DNA from: Streptomyces sp. NRRL F-5123
Lineage (GTDB): Bacteria > Actinomycetota > Actinomycetes > Streptomycetales > Streptomycetaceae
Assembly: GCF_000721495.1 (NCBI RefSeq)
Contig: NZ_JOHY01000044.1
Span: 1-64,000, forward strand
DNA length: 64,000 nt
Reading direction: 5' to 3'
Part shown: positions 58,450 through 64,000 of the stretch, piece after piece
How the letters are laid out: each line of letters opens with the position of its first letter
Numbering within the stretch: the stretch's first letter is position 1
Program-made: the position numbers and the translations under genes
Notes under the pieces: generated by a model
Told to the model about the DNA's origin: nothing
Databases searched by the model: none
The model's input: the letters and a program-made list of their open reading frames with translations, nothing else

Positions 58450-59823
58450 ATGAAACACAGCTCGAAGCGCCGTGCCCTGGCGCTCGTCGCCGCCGTCGGT
58501 GCGGCGGCGGGGCTGGCGCTCACCGGCGTCGGCCCGGCGCAGGCCGCCGACCAGCCGGTCATCGCACTCCAGCCGGTCGGGCCGGTCGCGGTGTCGCCGG
58601 CGACCCTGACCGGGGTCTCGAAGACGGCTATGCCGTACCTGTCGTTCACGACGACGGCGAACAGCCTGAGCACCGAGGCCACGCTGACGATCGACGTGAC
58701 GCAGCTCGCCCAGATCGCGGACGTGAGCTTCTCGGACAACTGCACGGTGGTCCAGCACGTCGCAAGTTGCGGGGAGTCGTTCTACTTCGACGACCTGAGC
58801 GGGGTGGGGTCGATCGGCGCGTTGACGCAGATGACCGTCAGGGCGAAGGCCGACGCGCCCGCCGGGGCGTCCGCGTCCTACACGGTCAGCGGTACCGCGG
58901 ACAGCGCGACGATCGTCGGCGGCCAGGGGACGGTGGAGATCGGCGGCCCGGCCTACGACGAGGCTCAGCCGAAGAACCTGACGGACCTGGCGGTCGGGAC
59001 GACGCTCAGCGAGGGGGTGCGCTTCACCAACCGCGGCGACCGCGCGGCGGACGGCACGCAGGTGCTGCTGTGGGCCTCGCCCGGGATCGGCTTCGCCCGG
59101 CACTTCGCCAACTGCGAGTACAGCGGCGGGGACCAGCCCATGGTGGCGGAGATGGCACTGTGCACCATCCCCGGACTGGTGCTGCCGGGAGAGACGGCCG
59201 CGCTGTCGCCCGCGGTCCGGCTGAACGTCGAGTCGACGGCCTACTACACCTACATGGACGCGATGATCGCGCCTGCGGGCGACACGAACATCCAGCAGTC
59301 CGCCGCGGGACAGCAGTGGACGCAGGGCACGGGCGGCCAGCTGACGCTGAAGGTGATCACGCCGGGAACGGCGAACGACGCGCCGTCCGGCACGGTGTCA
59401 CTGACCGAGCGCGGCGTGCACGGCAACTACCGGATCGCCGCCCTCCAGGCCGCGAACACCGCGGACTTCTCGGTGAGCGGGGCGAGCGCGACGGCGGCCG
59501 AGGGCGACACGGTGACGCTGCACCTCAGCATGACCAACAACGGTCCCGCCACGATCTTCTACCGCAGCGGCGACATCGTGGGTGCCGCCGACATCCAGCT
59601 GCCGCCGGGCACCTCTCTCGTCAGCCCCGCCAACGGGACCCACTGCTCGGACCGCACCATCATCTCGCCGGCCGGCGAGGTCACGGACTGCACCGTCACC
59701 GTCCACGTCGACCAGGTGATCCCGGGCGCCCAGGGCTCCATCACCATGAGTTGGGGCCAGGCCGGCCACCCGGCGTTCGACACGGACGCTTCGGACGACA
59801 CGGCCCCCATCACCCTCAACTGA
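58450..59823 (+). CDS. Secreted surface-like protein with DUF11/CARDB-like repeats
   Basis: A 457-residue exported protein: signal peptide (SKRRALALVAAVGAAAGLAL to AQA), then beta-rich domains with repeated pairs of Ser/Thr-rich strands (VSLTERGVHGNYRIAALQAA, ADFSVSGASATAAEGDTVTL, SMTNNGPATIFYRSGDIVGA). These are of the DUF11/immunoglobulin-like kind. No sortase motif or membrane anchor is visible. A -10-like TAGCCT (58390-58395) lies upstream. Confidence 0.75.
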   Translation: MKHSSKRRALALVAAVGAAAGLALTGVGPAQAADQPVIALQPVGPVAVSPATLTGVSKTAMPYLSFTTTANSLSTEATLTIDVTQLAQIADVSFSDNCTVVQHVASCGESFYFDDLSGVGSIGALTQMTVRAKADAPAGASASYTVSGTADSATIVGGQGTVEIGGPAYDEAQPKNLTDLAVGTTLSEGVRFTNRGDRAADGTQVLLWASPGIGFARHFANCEYSGGDQPMVAEMALCTIPGLVLPGETAALSPAVRLNVESTAYYTYMDAMIAPAGDTNIQQSAAGQQWTQGTGGQLTLKVITPGTANDAPSGTVSLTERGVHGNYRIAALQAANTADFSVSGASATAAEGDTVTLHLSMTNNGPATIFYRSGDIVGAADIQLPPGTSLVSPANGTHCSDRTIISPAGEVTDCTVTVHVDQVIPGAQGSITMSWGQAGHPAFDTDASDDTAPITLN

Positions 59824-59837
59824 CTCCACCCCCAACC

Positions 59838-59876
59838 CCGCAGGGCCGGATCCCGCAACGGGAGCCGGCCCTGCGG
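59838..59876 (+). terminator. Terminator after the surface-like protein gene
   Basis: CCGCAGGGCCGG (59838-59849) pairs with CCGGCCCTGCGG (59865-59876), a perfect 12-bp stem, 14 bases after the stop codon. It also lies beyond the end of the minus-strand gene 59947-61920. Confidence 0.8.
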
Positions 59877-59946
59877 CTGTCCCCCGGCCTGGATGAGGGC
59901 GTGCGTCCCGCTCGTACACCAGGCGACCGGCGCAGAGGACCAGGGG

Positions 59947-61920
59947 CTACTCGCCCCCGCCGTCGCCGGGGTTCATGAGCGCGCGGAAGGGCGCGCTCAT
60001 CAGGGCCCCGCCGACGGAGAGGGACGAGGTGTCGGTCTCCTCCAGCACCAGTGCGACCGCGAGGTCCGTGGCGTCCACGCCGCCGCGCACCTCGCCCTTG
60101 CGCCGCCGTCGCGAGCCCGCGGCGCCGACAGCCTTGCCGTCGGTGAGGGTCACCCGGTCCTCGCCGCGCCGCAGTTCGAGCCCGCCGGAGCGGCCCGTGC
60201 GCGTGTAGGTGTACTCGCGGCCGCCGAGCCTGATCCGCAGCGCCCGCGAGGAGCGGCTGACGCCGAGGGAGTTGGCGCCGATCTCGGCGGTGACACCGCC
60301 CACCGTGAGGACGGCCTTCTTGCCGAGGTGCGGCTCGCCGCCCATGCCGGTGCCGGTGACGGACGCGGGCGGCAGGTGCTCGCCGACCAGGTCGGTGCGG
60401 AAGACGTCGCCGGACTTCCAACTGGCGGGCTTGGCGTAGGAGATCCGGACCAGGCCGTAGGCGCCGATGGTGCCGCTCAGGCCGTGCTGGGTGTCGTCCT
60501 CGAAGGGTTCCAGTTCGAAGCCGAAATCGTTGTCGCTCATGCGCTTTCCGTGGTGGGGGCGGTCTTCTTGCGGGGCGGCGGGGGCGGGGGGTCTCTCGGT
60601 GATGTCGTCCCAGTGCTGCACGATCTTCGCGCCGCCGTAGATGATGCCGGTGCCGACGACGAGCCCGAAGGTGACCGGGTTGGGGGCGATCATGGCGGCG
60701 GTGAGCGAGGCGTTGAAGCCGACCTCGGCGACGTCCGCGACGTACCCGGCGCCGTTGCGCTTGAAGGCGTCGACCGGGTTGCCCTGCGAGATGACGTTGG
60801 CGGCGCTGAAGACCGTGCCGGCCGCGCTGCCCGCGATGCCGAGGCCGCGCAGGGCGCCCGAGGTCTTGCTCGCCACGCTCAGGCCCTCGAGCAGCGAGGC
60901 GCCGCGGGTGGCCGCGGGCACGGTGTCGCTCCCGAGGCGGGCGGCGGTGAAGGCGTTCTTGCCGACGGTGAGGAGGTTGGCGTTGCCGGCCCGCGCGACG
61001 GGGACGCCCGCGTGCGTCAGCCCGCCGTAGAGGCTGGCGAGTTCGTCGGAGCCGACGACGAAGTTGATGGCGCCGTTGATGGTGACCCCGCCGGCCAGCG
61101 GGCGGCTCATGAAGCTCAGGCCGCGGAAGGCGTTGTAGCCCGTCCCCGTCCAGTCGCCGATGAGGCCGCTGGTGCCGGGTATGCGCTGCAGGCCCGCGCT
61201 GATCTTGCCGGGCAGCCAGGAGCCGGGCGCGCTCAGCGAGCGCAGCTTGGGCGACCACGTCTCCATGGCGCGGCCCCACGTCTGGATCCGCGAGCTGGGG
61301 ATGCGCTGGATGCCGCGGGCCGCCCAGTTCTTCCAGGTATTGCCCCAGCCCTGCTTGAACGAGTTGCCGAGCAGCACCTTCGTCATGGCGGTGCCCTGGA
61401 CGACGACGTGCCCGGACGCGTCCGTCACCGACTTCCAGTCGCCGTAGGCCCCGAGCAGGTACTGCACCGCGGGCTCGAACGGCTGGAGCCCCGGAATGCT
61501 CGTGAGGGCCGTCGCCTTGAGCCGGTCGAGCCAGTCGTTGAGCGACTCGTCCGGCTTGCGCTGGAAGGTGGACGCCTTCGGGTCCTTGCTGTTCGCCACC
61601 GAGTTGGCCATGAGCAGGGCCTCGGGGCTCAGGGCGTCGCCCTTGTAATTCTTCAGCTCGTCCGGGGTGAACCCGGCCCACAGCAGGCCGCCCGACAGGT
61701 CCCCGTTGTCCATCCGTACGTGCGCGGCCCGTTTGCGCAGGTCGGGCGCGGTCTCGCTGACCCACGCGACCATCGGCCGCAGCCCGGCCAGCTTCGACGT
61801 CACCCCGAGCGTGGCCGCTCGCCGGAAGGCGGAGTCGGTGGCGTTCTTCAGACTCGTGGGGGCGGCTCCGTCGAGCAGGGTGGCGAGTTGCTCCAGGTCT
61901 TCCGGTTTCACACTGCGCAC
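59947..61920 (-). CDS. Large WXG100-locus protein, possible type VII effector
   Basis: A 657-residue soluble protein. The N-terminal 440 or so residues are helical with hydrophobic Gly/Ala stretches (SGALRGLGIAGSAAGTVFSA, FNASLTAAMIAPNPVTFGLV), typical of actinobacterial polymorphic-toxin scaffolds. An internal M (SDNDFGFELEPFEDDTQHG) then opens a distinct beta-rich C-terminal domain of about 195 residues, without a stop or a break in frame. I do not recognise a catalytic toxin motif. GTG at 61920 begins the conserved part; the ribosome site is weak. Confidence 0.6.
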   Translation of the reverse strand: MRSVKPEDLEQLATLLDGAAPTSLKNATDSAFRRAATLGVTSKLAGLRPMVAWVSETAPDLRKRAAHVRMDNGDLSGGLLWAGFTPDELKNYKGDALSPEALLMANSVANSKDPKASTFQRKPDESLNDWLDRLKATALTSIPGLQPFEPAVQYLLGAYGDWKSVTDASGHVVVQGTAMTKVLLGNSFKQGWGNTWKNWAARGIQRIPSSRIQTWGRAMETWSPKLRSLSAPGSWLPGKISAGLQRIPGTSGLIGDWTGTGYNAFRGLSFMSRPLAGGVTINGAINFVVGSDELASLYGGLTHAGVPVARAGNANLLTVGKNAFTAARLGSDTVPAATRGASLLEGLSVASKTSGALRGLGIAGSAAGTVFSAANVISQGNPVDAFKRNGAGYVADVAEVGFNASLTAAMIAPNPVTFGLVVGTGIIYGGAKIVQHWDDITERPPAPAAPQEDRPHHGKRMSDNDFGFELEPFEDDTQHGLSGTIGAYGLVRISYAKPASWKSGDVFRTDLVGEHLPPASVTGTGMGGEPHLGKKAVLTVGGVTAEIGANSLGVSRSSRALRIRLGGREYTYTRTGRSGGLELRRGEDRVTLTDGKAVGAAGSRRRRKGEVRGGVDATDLAVALVLEETDTSSLSVGGALMSAPFRALMNPGDGGGE

Positions 61921-62067
61921 GTGACGTTTCCCCGTTTCCCCCGAGTCGGACGCGGACGGCTGCGAACGGCTGTGCACACCGGCGCACGCGTGCGGCGCGC
62001 TTGGCGACTCCTTGATGGTAGCCAACGACACATTTGACGCTCAGGGGTGTTGCGGAGGTTCCTCGCT

Positions 62068-62472
62068 TCAGGGCAGGGCCAGCCCGGCGACCACGGACTT
62101 GCCCCGGTACGGGCGGGCCCGCACGCCCCACGCGGCGGCGAGCGCGTCCACGAGCAGCAGCCCGCGCCCGGACTCCTGCCCCGCGTCGGGCGGTCGGCGC
62201 ATGACGGGCCGCCCGTCACCCGGGTCGGACACGGCGAGCCAGTAGTGCCCGTCCGCGGGCCACACGACGAGCTCCACCCGGTCCTCGGCCGCCCCGGCCC
62301 CGTACCGTACGGCGTTGGTGACCAGCTCGCTGGTCAGGAGGGTGAGGTTGGCGCGCAGCGCGTCCGGCACGTCCTTCGGCAGCCAGTCGGCGAGCGCGTG
62401 CCGGGCGCGCCCGACGGACGCGGGGTGGGCGGGGAACCGCCAGAGGGCGGGCACGACGGGAATCTCGGGCAT
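62068..62472 (-). CDS. HATPase (RsbW-like) regulatory protein
   Basis: A 134-residue HATPase_c_2 protein: N-box NLTLLTSELVTNAVRYGAGA and G-box DAGQESGRGLLLVDALAAAW. ATG at 62472 has GGAG six bases upstream. It is divergent from the DUF5753 regulator at 62728, forming the second XRE/HATPase module in the window. Confidence 0.88.
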   Translation of the reverse strand: MPEIPVVPALWRFPAHPASVGRARHALADWLPKDVPDALRANLTLLTSELVTNAVRYGAGAAEDRVELVVWPADGHYWLAVSDPGDGRPVMRRPPDAGQESGRGLLLVDALAAAWGVRARPYRGKSVVAGLALP

Positions 62473-62727
62473 GGCGGACTCCGTTGCGTGGGTGAGGGTT
62501 CGGTGGGTGCGGTGGGTTCGCCGGTGGCATGCCGCCCTGGTCGCGGGCACACCCGTCCCAGGGCGGACGGGCATGCTCGCGCGGTGCACTTCCGGCGTTG
62601 CTCTCCGTAGTGGCGCACGCACCACGATAGGACATCGGGAGTACATGTGCTACCGATTCGCTGACGGTCCGTTGGACCCGGGCTCGGCCCGCGCGGCACA
62701 CTGAGCCGCGGACCAGGAAGGACGCAC

Positions 62728-63582
62728 ATGCCGCCGAGAAGCAACCCGAGCGCACGCCAACAGCGGCTTGGCGCGGAGCTGCGCAAACTCCGCGAGGACG
62801 CCGGGCTGTCCACCGAGCAGGCAGCCGCCCTGCTGGACACCAAGCGCACCGTGATCTCCAGCACCGAGGCCGGGCGCCACGGCGTCAGCCCGGAGCGCGT
62901 GCGGCGCATCGCGTACGTCTACGAGTGCACCGACCGGCCGCTCATCGACGCCCTCGTCGCGATGTGCGGCAGCGACCAGCCGCCGGGCTGGTGGGAGGAC
63001 TTTCGCGACACGCTCCCGTCGACCTTCCTCGACGTCGCCGAACTGGAGTGGCACGCGGCGGCTCTGCGCGTCAGCACGATCACTCACATGCCCGGCCAGT
63101 TCCAGACCGAGGCCTACGCCCGCGCCCTCTTCCGCGCCGCGATCCCTCCCTTGCCGGAGGCCGAGTTCGAGGCCCGCGTCGCCCACCGCGTCCAACGCCA
63201 CCAGGTCCTCGACCGCCCCGACGCCCCACCCTACGAACTCGTCATCCACGAGGGCGCGCTGCGCACCCAGGTCGGCGGCCCGGCGGCACTCCGCGCCCAG
63301 TTGGCGCACCTGACGGAAGCCGCCGCCCGCCCGAACGTCACGATCCAGGCGATCCCGTTCACGGCCGGGGCGTTCCCCGGCTCGGGCCAGTCGATCCTGT
63401 ACGCGCACGGTGCGGTGCCGCGGCTGGACACGGTCCTCGCCGACCGCGTCACGGCAGGCGAGTTTCTCCACGCCGACGCCCACGTGCGCACATTCGGCCT
63501 TCAACTCGACGAGATGCAGCGCATCGCGCTCCCACCGGAGAAGACCCTCGACCTCATGCACACCATCGCATCCGACCTGTAG
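62728..63582 (+). CDS. XRE regulator with DUF5753 domain
   Basis: A 284-residue regulator: helix-turn-helix at about residues 13-70 (LRKLREDAGLSTEQAAALLD), DUF5753 with STITHMPGQFQTEAYARALF and VTIQAIPFTAGAFPGSGQSI. It is followed after 11 bases by a small DUF397-like partner and is divergent from a HATPase gene, repeating the module at 47.4-49.2 kb. Confidence 0.9.
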   Translation: MPPRSNPSARQQRLGAELRKLREDAGLSTEQAAALLDTKRTVISSTEAGRHGVSPERVRRIAYVYECTDRPLIDALVAMCGSDQPPGWWEDFRDTLPSTFLDVAELEWHAAALRVSTITHMPGQFQTEAYARALFRAAIPPLPEAEFEARVAHRVQRHQVLDRPDAPPYELVIHEGALRTQVGGPAALRAQLAHLTEAAARPNVTIQAIPFTAGAFPGSGQSILYAHGAVPRLDTVLADRVTAGEFLHADAHVRTFGLQLDEMQRIALPPEKTLDLMHTIASDL

Positions 63583-63593
63583 GAGAGTTGACC

Positions 63594-63785
63594 GTGCCCG
63601 ACATCACCTGGGAAGCCCCCTTCTGCCAGGACGCCAGCAACTGCTTCCGCATAGGCACCGACGCGGACGGCAACGCCTACATCGCCGTCGCCGGAGCGGA
63701 AGACCACTACCTCACCGACACCCACGAAGCCCTCCGCGCCCTGATCGCGGAAATCAAGTCCGGCAAGGCGGACCACCTCCTGTGA
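63594..63785 (+). CDS. Small DUF397-like partner protein
   Basis: A 63-residue protein beginning VPDITWEAPFCQDASNCFRI and continuing GTDADGNAYIAVAGAEDHYL. The position, size and W-x6-C-x4-C-x-R pattern fit a divergent DUF397-type partner of the upstream regulator, but the WxKSxxS signature is missing. AGGAG lies seven bases before the GTG. Confidence 0.65.
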   Translation: MPDITWEAPFCQDASNCFRIGTDADGNAYIAVAGAEDHYLTDTHEALRALIAEIKSGKADHLL

Positions 63786-63865
63786 TCCCCTCCTGAGGGG
63801 CGGACCGCACCCGGGTCTCCGCCGACCCGGCCGGGGCAACCCTCAGGTTGGCCTGGCGGGGCTCC

Positions 63866-64000
63866 CTAGGAGATCTTGTACGCGTCGTGCGGGGTCGCCC
63901 GCGACCAGACGGCCTCGAAGGCCTCCGCGCACAGGCGGGCGGCGGCCGGATCCTCGGTCATCTCGCGTGGTGCCGAGCCGCCCTCGCCGGTGAAGTGGTT
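63866..64000 (-). CDS. C-terminal part of a gene continuing beyond the window
   Basis: The last 44 codons of a minus-strand gene, ending with GEGGSAPREMTEDPAAARLC then AEAFEAVWSRATPHDAYKIS. The sequence reads as genuine protein. No family can be assigned from this fragment. Confidence 0.6.
   Translation of the reverse strand, partial: NHFTGEGGSAPREMTEDPAAARLCAEAFEAVWSRATPHDAYKIS

Overview
The window is high-GC actinobacterial DNA, almost certainly from a Streptomyces chromosome. Supporting signs are strong third-position GC bias with long shadow reading frames on the opposite strand, many XRE (DUF5753) regulators paired with HATPase and DUF397 partners, a SpoIIE-type phosphatase, a SigE-family sigma factor, a GH46 chitosanase with a csn-type operator, a WXG100 locus, and dispersed palindromic intergenic repeats. 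No rRNA, tRNA, CRISPR array or prophage was found.

Layout. 0.5-7.1 kb: a flippase-like membrane protein, an acidic low-complexity protein with a leaderless promoter, an APC-type permease, a convergent PH-like membrane protein, a solitary PemK/MazF toxin and an aldo/keto reductase. 7.2-11.8 kb (minus): a complete kdpFABC potassium-pump operon headed by an extra 27-residue membrane peptide. 12.1-14.2 kb: an IHF-like small protein, a GNAT enzyme and hypotheticals. 14.4-24.3 kb is the accessory region. It holds an XRE/TPR regulator divergent from a 41-residue peptide gene, a hairpin, and an asparagine-synthetase-like cyclase (a RiPP-type locus lacking the expected leader-binding protein and protease). 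Next come a convergent acetyltransferase, a DnaJ-like zinc-finger remnant, a phosphotransferase, three deaminase-fold enzymes, a HATPase protein and a frameshifted XRE regulator coupled to a RibD-like protein.

24.3-34.4 kb: a second aldo/keto reductase, a LysE exporter, DUF2277, the secreted chitosanase, a two-gene HTH/Clp-N operon with tandem palindromes, a small IS-derived element, DUF4259, a GNAT enzyme, a VOC remnant, a large Tat-exported beta-propeller/amidohydrolase and an RbsD/FucU protein. 34.3-42.2 kb: a two-component system followed by a MacB-type efflux system (DUF5666 membrane protein, permease, ATPase, adaptor). The adaptor's upstream region carries three perfect 11-bp tandem repeats and faces a lipoprotein gene.

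42.2-49.2 kb: a methyltransferase, a protein ending in a CxxCH tail divergent from an XRE regulator, an LCP cell-wall ligase, a STAS antagonist, and an XRE(DUF5753)/HATPase/DUF397 module whose promoter regions carry repeated TGCACGTGCA boxes. 49.4-54.6 kb: metG (variant KFSTS motif), a sigma factor with a coupled membrane protein, and aspS. 54.8-64 kb: a PAS/GAF/SpoIIE/HATPase phosphatase, a WXG100 protein with associated proteins and a large probable ESX-type substrate, a secreted surface-like protein, and a second HATPase/XRE(DUF5753)/small-partner module. The window ends inside a minus-strand gene.

The most unusual content is the minimal RiPP-like locus at 16.3-18.6 kb, followed by the zinc-finger remnant, the peptide in front of kdpF, and the operator arrays.
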